Source: a virus
Strand: one strand, 5' to 3'
Length of the DNA stretch: 27,947 nt
Virus record (IMG/VR): IMGVR_UViG_3300036832_001382
Coordinates: 1-27,947 of that record
The notes below the pieces were generated by a model that was not told the origin of the DNA, did not search any database, and saw only the letters and a list, made by a program, of their open reading frames with translations. A program made the translations under genes and the position numbers. Positions 1 to 6,475 of the stretch are shown here, one piece after another. The first letter of the stretch is position 1, and the number at the start of each line of letters is the position of its first letter.

Positions 1-162
1 GCCACCGCGTCGGTGAGACGCTCGACGACGAGACGACCGAGCTGCTCCTCCAGGGCACCCTGCTCGCTCGTCGGGGCGCTCGCCTTGATCCCGACCCCCC
101 CACAGCCGGGAGCACCCGGCGCCTTGCGGCAGATGTAGCGACGCACGCCGCGGTCGCCGGTG
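1..162. repeat. Terminal redundancy, left copy (circular-map overlap)
   Basis: These 162 bases recur at 27786-27947 in the same orientation, with differences only at positions 6 (C/T) and 36 (A/C). Both copies lie inside the integrase reading frame, and joining them restores one uninterrupted gene. The window is therefore a circular or circularly permuted molecule of 27785 bp read past its own start. A true terminal repeat of a linear phage is less likely, because it would fall inside a gene and the two copies should be identical. Confidence 0.93.
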
Positions 163-1088
163 TTGCCGACCATCGTCGCCCCGCAGCGCTCGCAGCGGAG
201 GAAGCCCGTCAGCGCCCACGCCTCGCGGCCGGCGCGACCGACCGGGGTGCGGGTGCTGAGCGCAGCCATCACCCGTCGCTGGGTGACCTCGTCGAGGATC
301 GGCTTCCAGACGGCGTCGCCGACGATGACGCCCTTGTGCACCCGCTTGCCGACGAGTCGAGCCGAGCGCAGCATGTTCGCCAGCGGGCCGGGGTGCCACT
401 CGTTGCCCGCTGACGTCGGGATGCCGGCGGCGTTCCAGCGCTTGGCGATCGCCCGCGGCGAGTCGCCGCTGAGCACGGCCCGCACCGCGTCGTGGATCAG
501 CGCGACCTCGCTCGGGCGGTGCTTGACGCCGTCGGCCTCGAAGCCGAACGGGCGACGCCCGCCCGTGAAGTTGCCGGCGGCGACGTCGGCGTCACCGGCT
601 CGCTGCTGACGCTCACGGAGCTGGCGGACCTCGAACTCGCTGCTGACGCCCATGTCCATGAGGTGTCTCCAGTCGAACGCCTTGTTCGGGTTGAAGACGT
701 GACCCATCGAGGTGATGTACACGAAGACGTTGCGCCGAGCGAGCAGGTCGAGCAGCTCGTGCCACTCGGGGACGCTGCGGCTGCCGCGGCTCGCCTCCCA
801 CAGGATGAGCACGTGCGCCCCGAAGCGGTCGGCGCGCAGGTCGGCCATGAGACGCTGGAACGCCTCGCGCTCCTTGCGCTTCCACTGCGACGCCGACCCG
901 ACGTCGCCGTAGCTCTCGCCGAGGCGCCAGGTGCGCTTGCGCCCGACGGCACGCTCGGCCTCGTCGAGCTGCTCCTTCGGTGAGCGCTCACGCCCTGACT
1001 TGTCCTTGCTCACCCGCAGGTAGCAGCGAGCGAGCACCTCGTCCAGCTCGTCGAGGTCGAAGATGTAGTTGCGGGCGAGGTCGCTCAT
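1..1088 (-). CDS. int: Large serine integrase, N-terminal 362 codons (gene continues at 27785)
   Basis: This is a site-specific recombinase of the large serine family, which inserts the phage circle into the host chromosome at attP x attB. The frame opens at ATG 1088 and runs off the window start. On the circle it continues from 27785 to the TAG at 27380, giving 497 aa. The catalytic domain is at the N-terminus (YLRVSKD with Ser27 as the predicted nucleophile; the helical motif WEASRGSR). A recombinase domain and a zinc ribbon follow (Cys299, Cys302, Cys320, Cys329). The start codon overlaps the stop of the upstream 50-aa gene (ATGA), so the two are co-translated. The gene is intact and only appears split because of where the circle was opened. 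Confidence 0.95.
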   Translation of the reverse strand, partial: MSDLARNYIFDLDELDEVLARCYLRVSKDKSGRERSPKEQLDEAERAVGRKRTWRLGESYGDVGSASQWKRKEREAFQRLMADLRADRFGAHVLILWEASRGSRSVPEWHELLDLLARRNVFVYITSMGHVFNPNKAFDWRHLMDMGVSSEFEVRQLRERQQRAGDADVAAGNFTGGRRPFGFEADGVKHRPSEVALIHDAVRAVLSGDSPRAIAKRWNAAGIPTSAGNEWHPGPLANMLRSARLVGKRVHKGVIVGDAVWKPILDEVTQRRVMAALSTRTPVGRAGREAWALTGFLRCERCGATMVGNTGDRGVRRYICRKAPGAPGCGGVGIKASAPTSEQGALEEQLGRLVVERLTDAV

Positions 1089-1237
1089 GACCGGGCCTCG
1101 AACTTCGTGGCGAAGCGCCCGTGCGCTTCACACATCGGGATGCCGGCCTTCGGCAGTCGCTGGTTGTGCAGCTTGCCCGTGGCGATCCCGACGGCGGGCT
1201 CGTCGCAGTGGTGGCAGGTATTGCTCTGGTGACTCAT
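1085..1237 (-). CDS. 50-aa zinc-finger protein upstream of the integrase
   Basis: The protein begins MSHQSNTCHHCDEPAVG and has a CxxC pair near residue 8 followed by a Cys-x-x-His (MCEAH), which suggests a single zinc knuckle. ATG 1237 lies 7 nt after a TATACT box, so the message is probably leaderless. The stop overlaps the integrase ATG by 4 nt, which ties its expression to the integrase. The family is not one I can name. Its position makes it a candidate integrase accessory or directionality factor, but that is inference; the actinophage genome also carries many other small zinc proteins of unknown role. Confidence 0.8.
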   Translation of the reverse strand: MSHQSNTCHHCDEPAVGIATGKLHNQRLPKAGIPMCEAHGRFATKFEARS

Positions 1238-1244
1238 GGATTCC

Positions 1245-1275
1245 AGTATAGCGCCCCCGTGTGCTATTCGCACAC
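1245..1275 (-). promoter_or_regulatory. Leaderless integrase-operon promoter with overlapping palindrome
   Basis: On the minus strand TATACT occupies 1250-1245, followed by 7 nt and the ATG at 1237. This is the usual spacing for a transcript starting at the start codon in actinobacteria. No good -35 is visible. Immediately upstream, 1259-1275 is a perfect palindrome (GTGTGC, 5-nt spacer, GCACAC) lying across the -35 area, so a bound protein, possibly the integrase on attP, could repress the promoter. Confidence 0.6.
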
Positions 1276-1308
1276 TGTCACTGGGGCGAACATCTCGAAA
1301 TAGCACAC
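1259..1308. other. attP: Candidate phage attachment site attP
   Basis: A perfect 10-bp inverted repeat, GTGTGCTATT at 1259-1268 and AATAGCACAC at 1299-1308, bounds a 50-bp segment whose halves match at about 15 of 25 positions when folded. The segment lies in non-coding DNA next to the serine integrase. Known attP sites of large serine integrases (for example Bxb1) are about 50 bp, with outer inverted arms around a central dinucleotide; here the centre falls at 1283-1284 (GG). The exact crossover cannot be fixed from one sequence. Confidence 0.6.
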
Positions 1309-1344
1309 GCCGAGCTGGGCTGTTCCCGCAGCTCAGCGCACCGC

Positions 1345-1457
1345 GTGACGCTGGCGTCACCCCAGAGCACGCTCAGAGCGCCCCAGAGCGACGTTCGCGG
1401 CTCCCCGCGGCAACGAGAGCTGCTCGACGTCTGCGAGCGCTCAGCGCTCACGCTCGC
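1345..1457 (-). terminator. Candidate terminator region at the end of the late/lysis operon
   Basis: There are two hairpins without U-tracts, as is common in actinobacteria. The first, at 1433-1457, has a 7-bp stem GCGAGCG/CGCTCGC with an 11-nt loop and overlaps the stop of the 43-aa gene. The second, at 1345-1360, has a 7-bp stem GTGACGC/GCGTCAC with a 2-nt loop. Either could end leftward late transcription before attP. GC richness makes chance hairpins likely, so confidence is low. Confidence 0.35.
1371..1390 (-). repeat. 20-bp motif shared with the capsid leader
   Basis: Read on the minus strand this is CGCTCTGGGGCGCTCTGAGC. It matches 12383-12402 on the plus strand at 19 of 20 positions. 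Both copies lie in non-coding gaps. A second partial unit (GCTCTGGGG) precedes it at about 1360-1368. Confidence 0.6.
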
Positions 1458-1572
1458 GGCGTACGACGTCGAGCGCGACGCGCAGCAGTCTGATCGTCAG
1501 CACGACGCCGAGCGCGACGCCGACGACGAAGGCCCCGACCGCGGTCAGGTTCGCCCAGTCGACGCCGAGCAC
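1441..1572 (-). CDS. 43-aa single-pass membrane protein, possible second holin or lysis regulator
   Basis: The gene starts at GTG 1572, 3 nt after the stop of the upstream holin-like gene, and ends at TGA 1441. Residues 8-29 are a continuous hydrophobic segment (AVGAFVVGVALGVVL), followed by a strongly basic tail ending RRERER, which predicts an outside N-terminus and a cytoplasmic C-terminus. No clear ribosome site is visible, so translation probably depends on coupling. Last place in the lysis cassette and the single transmembrane helix fit a type-III-like holin, pinholin or antiholin, but no family is recognised. Confidence 0.6.
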   Translation of the reverse strand: MLGVDWANLTAVGAFVVGVALGVVLTIRLLRVALDVVRRERER

Positions 1573-1575
1573 GCG

Positions 1576-1767
1576 CTACAGCACGAGCCAGGCGACGGCG
1601 ACGAGCGTGAGCCCGAGCGGGACGAGACAGGGCAGCCAGTCGCGGGGCACGTTCTGTCGCACGTAGCTGGCGACGGTCGCGACGGCGAACACGACCGCCG
1701 CGACCAGGAACAGCCAGTCGGCGAGCAGCAGGTGGCCGTGGAGGATGTCGGCGGCGGCGAGCATCAT
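1576..1767 (-). CDS. Holin-like protein, two transmembrane segments
   Basis: The 63-aa protein has hydrophobic stretches at about residues 13-34 and 44-63, separated by a short charged turn (RQNVPRDW). That is the layout of small class II holins, which form the membrane lesion that releases or activates the endolysin. ATG 1767 overlaps the stop of the amidase gene by 4 nt (ATGA); a second ATG follows directly, and dual starts are known in holin/antiholin pairs. The function rests on topology and position, not on a specific sequence family. Confidence 0.75.
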   Translation of the reverse strand: MMLAAADILHGHLLLADWLFLVAAVVFAVATVASYVRQNVPRDWLPCLVPLGLTLVAVAWLVL

Positions 1768-2561
1768 GGCCCCTGGGTGGAGCGCAGCTCGTCGACGAAC
1801 CCTTGCGGGTACACGACCGGGTCGGTGTTCTGGTACAGGTTGGCTTCGTAGCCCCACTGCACCCATTCCAGCGACGGGATGCCGGTGCAGGTCACCCCGT
1901 CCCAGGCGTAGTAGCTGTCGGCGCCGTCGCCCTTGATGACCTGTGCCTTCACGTCGTCCTCCTCGGGTGGTTGCGGGGTGGGGCCGGTGCCGGCGCAGTC
2001 GGCCCGGAAGGCGTCCATGTCCCACGAGGCCGAGCCGGTGGCGTAGCGGGGTGGCCCGGCGCAGTCGATCTTGCGGGTCGTCCACTCGAAGTGGGCATGT
2101 ACGCAGTGGTTGGCGATGCCGTAGTGGTCGCACAGCGCCGCCACCAGCCGGACGTAGGCGTCGAGCTGGGCGTCGGGCCAGGGCTCGCCGACCCCGTCGT
2201 TGCCGGCCTCGATCCCGACCGCCGCGGCGTTCATCGAGTCGTCGGCGACGACCGCGCACGGGTCCTGGCCGGAGCCGTTGGTGTTGGTGGCGCCGGCGGC
2301 GATGACCCAGATCTGGCCGGAGCGGCCGAGGTACAGATTCGACAGCGGGGCGTCCTGGGAGCCGGTGGCGATGTAGTTGACGTCGGGCCAGCCGTCCTGG
2401 CTCGGGCCGCTGGCGGTGTGGTGGACCATGACGTGGTTGGGTTTGCCGGAGTCGTAGCCGCCGGAGCCGCGGGCCCTGGTCGGCCAGCCGTCGACCTCGG
2501 TGACCGACAGGCCAGCGCCGCGGCAGACGTCGGCGAGGTCAGTGAGATATCTGGCGCCCAT
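1764..2561 (-). CDS. lysA: Endolysin, N-acetylmuramoyl-L-alanine amidase (Amidase_2 type)
   Basis: The 265-aa peptidoglycan hydrolase cuts the bond between muramic acid and L-alanine at the end of infection. The amidase domain covers about residues 30-190. Likely zinc ligands are His47 (in VHHTA), His157 (in HFEW) and Cys167 (in RKIDCAGP). A proline-rich linker near 193-203 leads to a C-terminal segment of about 60 residues (GADSYYAWDGVTCTGIP onward), probably cell-wall binding and seen in other actinophage tail-end genes. There is no signal peptide, so a holin is needed. ATG 2561 overlaps the preceding stop by one base (TGATG). The holin-like genes follow immediately. Confidence 0.92.
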   Translation of the reverse strand: MGARYLTDLADVCRGAGLSVTEVDGWPTRARGSGGYDSGKPNHVMVHHTASGPSQDGWPDVNYIATGSQDAPLSNLYLGRSGQIWVIAAGATNTNGSGQDPCAVVADDSMNAAAVGIEAGNDGVGEPWPDAQLDAYVRLVAALCDHYGIANHCVHAHFEWTTRKIDCAGPPRYATGSASWDMDAFRADCAGTGPTPQPPEEDDVKAQVIKGDGADSYYAWDGVTCTGIPSLEWVQWGYEANLYQNTDPVVYPQGFVDELRSTQGP

Positions 2562-2773
2562 CAGTCCTCCCAGACGATTCGAGTCGAGCCGTTGTGCCCG
2601 TGGAGGTGCTCGACGGCTTCCACGCCACGCTCGTAGAACACCACCGACGTCGGCCACGCCCCGCGCCAGTGGAGTGCCACGATCCCGTCAGGGAACACGC
2701 AGCCGTCAGCCACGACCCCGGTACCGGACAGACCGGTGGGGTCGGCGTCGCGGTGCAGTTCAAACGTCTTCAT
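2561..2773 (-). CDS. Conserved small actinophage protein (70 aa)
   Basis: The protein has a pattern I recognise from many actinophages: FELHRDxDxTGxSGTGVVA near the start and HGHNGSTRIVW at the end. It is probably a compact beta-rich fold. The function is unknown to me. It starts one base inside the previous stop and overlaps the amidase start by one base, so it belongs to the tail/lysis operon. Relatives also occur in host genomes, so it need not be structural. Confidence 0.85.
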   Translation of the reverse strand: MKTFELHRDADPTGLSGTGVVADGCVFPDGIVALHWRGAWPTSVVFYERGVEAVEHLHGHNGSTRIVWED

Positions 2774-3000
2774 CAGAGCGCCTCCAGGCGGGCCCGCAGG
2801 GCGTCGAGGCGGCGGTTACGCCCCAACTCCGCTCGGAGGTTGGCAACGAGCCGTAGAGCGTCGCTGAGACGCTCCTGACGGCGTTCTGCGCTGCCCTGCT
2901 CCAGCGCGGTGGCGATCCGGTCGAGCACGTCGAGACGGATGGTCGGCGGGTCCCCGGCGTCGTAGGCGTCGGCCGGCTCGGCGTCGCCGAAGCTGCTCAT
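2773..3000 (-). CDS. Small helical protein of the tail-end operon (75 aa)
   Basis: The first 20 residues are acidic and Pro/Asp-rich. The rest is predicted as one long amphipathic helix with regular Leu spacing (LDVLDRIATALEQ, LRLVANLRAELGR, LDALRARLEAL), which suggests a coiled coil. The start overlaps the upstream stop (ATGA) and the stop overlaps the next start by one base. No recognised family; it may be a minor virion or lysis-linked protein. Confidence 0.75.
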   Translation of the reverse strand: MSSFGDAEPADAYDAGDPPTIRLDVLDRIATALEQGSAERRQERLSDALRLVANLRAELGRNRRLDALRARLEAL

Positions 3001-3263
3001 GCCGGCGGCGTGTACGGGTGGGCTTGGACGGCGGCGGTGAGCATGCCGTCGGTGACGACCGCCTCGTCGCCGCCGGGGTTCGGGTTGTTGTTGAGGATGG
3101 CCGACTCGTACGGCGGCTCGATCGACGGGTCGGCCGAGATGAGCCAGCGCTGGTCGTACCAGGCGGGGTCGGGGTTCTCGATGCCTTCCTTGGCGTAGGC
3201 GGCGCGCACTCGCTGGCCGAACGCCTCGTCGGCGGCGCACTTGCTGATCGTCTCGAAACTCAT
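2997..3263 (-). CDS. Conserved tail-operon protein (88 aa)
   Basis: The protein starts MSFETISKCAADEAFGQRV and contains a tryptophan-rich middle (PAWYDQRWLISADPSIEPPYESA). This resembles a small conserved protein found near the minor tail and lysis genes of actinophages, as far as I recall. ATG 3263 has an AAAGGA ribosome site about 10 nt upstream. The function is unknown; placement suggests a tail or tail-assembly role. It overlaps the next gene by 4 nt. Confidence 0.8.
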   Translation of the reverse strand: MSFETISKCAADEAFGQRVRAAYAKEGIENPDPAWYDQRWLISADPSIEPPYESAILNNNPNPGGDEAVVTDGMLTAAVQAHPYTPPA

Positions 3264-3280
3264 CGGCGGGATTCCTTTCG

Positions 3281-4267
3281 TCAAATCCGGGAGATGGTGT
3301 AGATGCCGCTGGCGTTTGCCCACGCTCCGCCGGACGCGATGTAGTCGACCACGAAGCGGGTCTTGAAGCCGGCGCCGAGGCCGATCGGCACGTTCCAGGA
3401 CCAAATGATGGGATAGGCGCTCCACTGGCCGCCGGGGGCGGTCGTTGAGCCGGCTCCGGCGGCGTAGGTCTGGTTGTCGCTGAACCGGAAGATCTCGCCG
3501 TGGCCGTGGACCTCGCCGCCAGCGAAGCCGAAGGGGACGGTGGCCCAGCAGTTCACGGCGACCATGAACGGGTACGGGCCGAGAAACGTCGCCCCGAGGT
3601 CGTAGGTGCCGACACCCATCCCGGACGCACCGCTATGGGTGAACCCGCCCGTCGCGATGATCGTCCAGTCGCGCTGCCAGGCGCCGCCCATCCGGTAGAA
3701 GTTGACGCCGGCCGGGGCCTGGCAGGTGGCGCCGTCGGGCGGAGTCGGCCACAGCGCATCGCGCTCGGTCGTCGAGGCGAACACCGGAGCGAACCCGATG
3801 CCGCGGCGCAGGTCGGTGATGGCGACGCCGTTGAGGTTGGCGACGGCGGCCGGCACCACGTAGGAGCAGACCGGGGCGGCGTTGTTCGGGACGGTCGGCG
3901 CGACCGGGGTGCCGGTCGACGGCGCCCCGGCGAGGACCTGGAAGATGAAGTCGTTGTTGACGCCGGCGTCGAGCTGCGGGTCCCGCACTTGGAGGATGAC
4001 GACGTCGATGCGGGTGTTGCCGGCGGCGGGGGCGGCGGTGGAGGTGACGACCTCGTTGGCGTCCCAGCGGCACAGCGCGGTGTTCTGGCCGGCCTGCAAC
4101 GGGACGGCGATGGTCCCCGGCGGGATCGACACGTTCATCGTGTTGGAGACCGGGGCGGCGATGGCGCCGACCGCGGCCGGCGTCGGCCACAGGGCGGACA
4201 GCAGACCGCGGTCGACTTGCGCCGAGTACGACCCGGCCTGCTGCCACAGCGGCGTGAATCGGGTCAT
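3281..4267 (-). CDS. Minor tail protein, probable host-contact tip protein (328 aa)
   Basis: The first 160 residues match an N-terminal module I know from actinophage minor tail proteins: a beta-rich domain containing PPGTIAVPLQAG, ALCRWDANEV, RIDVVILQVRDPQLDAG and NDFIFQVL, ending in ITDLRRG. The second half (about 165-328) is Gly/Trp/Phe-rich and looks like a beta-sandwich, which is typical of receptor-binding or adhesin parts. ATG 4267 is 4 nt past the stop of the upstream tail gene, and an open extension to 4645 merely shadows that gene. Host recognition is inferred. Confidence 0.82.
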   Translation of the reverse strand: MTRFTPLWQQAGSYSAQVDRGLLSALWPTPAAVGAIAAPVSNTMNVSIPPGTIAVPLQAGQNTALCRWDANEVVTSTAAPAAGNTRIDVVILQVRDPQLDAGVNNDFIFQVLAGAPSTGTPVAPTVPNNAAPVCSYVVPAAVANLNGVAITDLRRGIGFAPVFASTTERDALWPTPPDGATCQAPAGVNFYRMGGAWQRDWTIIATGGFTHSGASGMGVGTYDLGATFLGPYPFMVAVNCWATVPFGFAGGEVHGHGEIFRFSDNQTYAAGAGSTTAPGGQWSAYPIIWSWNVPIGLGAGFKTRFVVDYIASGGAWANASGIYTISRI

Positions 4268-4271
4268 GGCG

Positions 4272-5591
4272 TCATCTCCTGGCGAGTGCGTTGACGGCGG
4301 TGTTGGTGCGGGCGAGCAGGTCGCCGAGCGAGGTGTCGGGGCGGCCGACGGTGACGGCGACGTCCTCCTGGCCGTCGTCGCCGATCGTCCAGGCGATGCC
4401 GACGACCCGGATCGTGGTGTTGACGGCGAGCCGCCCGGAGTAGATGACGAGCGGCACCGTGTCGCCGATGTTCGGTGAGCCCCACACGTAGGCGCCGGGC
4501 CGCATGGTGAGCGAGTAGCTCGGGACGAGCACACCGGCCGAGGCGAGCAGGCCCTGGGCCCGCTGGTCGAGCGTCGCCTGCTGGTTGACGTCGGACGGCG
4601 CCGAGTCGGCGAGCGGCCACCACCCGACCGTCGACCCGGAGGCATCCGAGTTGGCGGCCTGCGAGAACATCTGCGGCGCGTTGGGGTCGCTGCTGGCGTT
4701 GTTGCCGAGCGAGCGGACGTAGTTGGCGTAGTCGGCCGAGTTGACGGTGCGGGCGACCGCCGACACGTTGCCGCCGTAGAGCAGGACGAGGTCGGTGCGG
4801 GCCACGCCCTGGGCCGGGTAGAAGATCCGCAGCGCGTCGCGGCCGGCGCCGAGCGGGCTGATGGTGCCGTTGCCGTCGATCATCGACAGCGTGTCGGCGG
4901 CGGCCGGCTCGGGGATGACGTCGTAGTCGAAGCCGCCGATGACCTTGGCGAGCTGGTCGATGGCGGTGCCGAGCGACGTCGAGCCCGCATAGCTGCGGAC
5001 CCGGAGCTGGCCGGAGGCGGTGCGGGTCGTGGTGCCGTCGCCGCCGACGAGGACGACGCCGATCGGCAGCGACGAGCCCGGCGCGTACGGCGCCGTCGGC
5101 GTCGGGCCACCCCCGGCGGCAGCCAGCAGGGCGGCGGCGATCTGGTCCTGGTCGAGATTCGTGTACGTGACGGGCGAGGCGCCGACGGTGAAGCGCCGCA
5201 CGATCGAGGCCAGCTTGTCGTGGGCGACGAAGTTGACGGTGTGGGCCTGCTCCGACAGCTGGTCCTCGGAGTGGTCGATGATGCCGCGGAACACGCAGAC
5301 GTCGGCGCCGGTCTGGTCGTCCCACCGCCACGCCATCACCGACGACGCCAGTTCCTGGATCGCCGCGCAGTCCGGCGCCCGCCCGTCGAGGGTGAACGTC
5401 AGCTCGGCCGGCGCATCCCACGCCCGGGTCAGCGAGCGCGAGCGGGCCGAGGCAAGCTCGAGGAGCTGCGTCTGGTCGTAGGTGGCCGGGGCGAACGCCC
5501 GGCGGTGCAGCGTGAGCCGCCAGCGACCGCGACCGACCGGCACCGGGTAGGTGTTCGGCGCGGCGAGCGGCGCGAGATCGAGCATGGTCAT
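4272..5591 (-). CDS. Minor tail protein, tail-hub-like (439 aa)
   Basis: The protein lies two genes after the tape measure and is similar in style to the Gp37-like minor tail proteins of actinophages. It has an early beta-rich domain (RWRLTLHRRAF, FTLDGRAPD), then VFRGIIDHSEDQL and TVNFVAHDKLASIVRRF at about residues 105-150. The C-terminal part (about 380-425) carries PNIGDTVPLVIYSGRL and a GQEDVAVTVG strand, as expected of a hub or baseplate component. ATG 5591 overlaps the upstream stop (ATGA); a second in-frame ATG lies two codons on. Exact placement in the tail tip is inferred from gene order. Confidence 0.82.
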   Translation of the reverse strand: MTMLDLAPLAAPNTYPVPVGRGRWRLTLHRRAFAPATYDQTQLLELASARSRSLTRAWDAPAELTFTLDGRAPDCAAIQELASSVMAWRWDDQTGADVCVFRGIIDHSEDQLSEQAHTVNFVAHDKLASIVRRFTVGASPVTYTNLDQDQIAAALLAAAGGGPTPTAPYAPGSSLPIGVVLVGGDGTTTRTASGQLRVRSYAGSTSLGTAIDQLAKVIGGFDYDVIPEPAAADTLSMIDGNGTISPLGAGRDALRIFYPAQGVARTDLVLLYGGNVSAVARTVNSADYANYVRSLGNNASSDPNAPQMFSQAANSDASGSTVGWWPLADSAPSDVNQQATLDQRAQGLLASAGVLVPSYSLTMRPGAYVWGSPNIGDTVPLVIYSGRLAVNTTIRVVGIAWTIGDDGQEDVAVTVGRPDTSLGDLLARTNTAVNALARR

Positions 5592-6475
5592 GCCAGGTAC
5601 CCGTCGTTCCAGAACGCCTGCGTCTGACTCGCCCCGGTGGTGGAGCTGCCGGTCATCGCCATCGTGATCGACGTATGCGGCGGGATCAGCGGCCACGACC
5701 CGTTGGCGTTCATCGCCGCCCAGTCGATCTGGGTGAGCACGTTCTGGGCCCGGTCGCCGTTGAGGTACGCGGTGCGCTGCGCGCAGTCGACCTCGACGTA
5801 CTGGCCGGCGGACACGACCAGCGTCGACTGGAAGGCGACGATCCCGGCGGCCGGCGTGAACTGCACCACCGGCGCCGTCACCGGCCCGTAGATGCGCAGC
5901 AGCGGGCGCACTGCGACATCGCCGGCCGACATGATCGTCGCCGTTGACGGCGAGCCGCCGCCGCCGGGGTACGTGCGCGGGAACACGAGGTTGTAGACGC
6001 GGCCCCCGCCCGAGCTGGCCCCGGCAAAGGCGGTGGCGGTGTGCTGCGCCGGGTCGCGGGCGACGGGGTCGGCGGCGACCCACTGCAACTGGATCTTGCG
6101 CTCGAACGGGCCGGCGATCGGCCAGGAGTAGCCGGCGGCGCGCAGCGTCAGCGTGCGCTCGGGGGCGCCCGGGCGGTCGAGGACGTAGTGCAGCACGGGG
6201 CGCACCGACGGGACCATGAACGGGGCGAACTGGGCGGCGACCGCGTCGATGCTGGCGGCCGGGCCGGCGACGGTGTGGATCGCCGCGCTCACGGCGCGCT
6301 CGCCCATGAGCTGGGTGCGGTCGTCGATGCCGTCGACGTCGGGCCGGTTGTTGACGACGGTGCGCACCGTCGGAAAGCCGAGGTCGAGCGACTCGCAGAA
6401 CCAGCCGCCGGGCTGCGATTCGAGCTGCACCGTCTGGGCGCCGAGCACGAGCCAGGCGGAGCGGACGCACACCAT
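5588..6475 (-). CDS. Distal tail / minor tail protein (295 aa)
   Basis: This is the first gene after the tape measure, the usual place for the distal tail (Dit-like) protein that joins the tail tube to the hub. The N-terminal domain (about 1-140) contains DDRTQLMGERAVSAAIHTV and RPVLHYVLDRPGAPER. The middle has FERKIQLQWVAADP, and the C-terminal beta domain (about 185-295) resembles a carbohydrate-binding-like sandwich with VVSAGQYVEVDCAQRTAYLNG. ATG 6475 overlaps the tape-measure stop by one base (TGATG). An in-frame extension upstream to 7078 only shadows the tape measure. Confidence 0.82.
   Translation of the reverse strand: MVCVRSAWLVLGAQTVQLESQPGGWFCESLDLGFPTVRTVVNNRPDVDGIDDRTQLMGERAVSAAIHTVAGPAASIDAVAAQFAPFMVPSVRPVLHYVLDRPGAPERTLTLRAAGYSWPIAGPFERKIQLQWVAADPVARDPAQHTATAFAGASSGGGRVYNLVFPRTYPGGGGSPSTATIMSAGDVAVRPLLRIYGPVTAPVVQFTPAAGIVAFQSTLVVSAGQYVEVDCAQRTAYLNGDRAQNVLTQIDWAAMNANGSWPLIPPHTSITMAMTGSSTTGASQTQAFWNDGYLA

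Noticed and set aside
1-162. A physical direct terminal repeat of a linear phage chromosome
   Set aside because: It would interrupt the integrase and the copies are not identical; a circular overlap explains both facts.
4272-6470. Extension of the 439-aa tail gene back to 6470
   Set aside because: The added part is Arg/Pro-rich and lies over the distal tail gene in another frame; the ATGA junction at 5591 gives a natural start.
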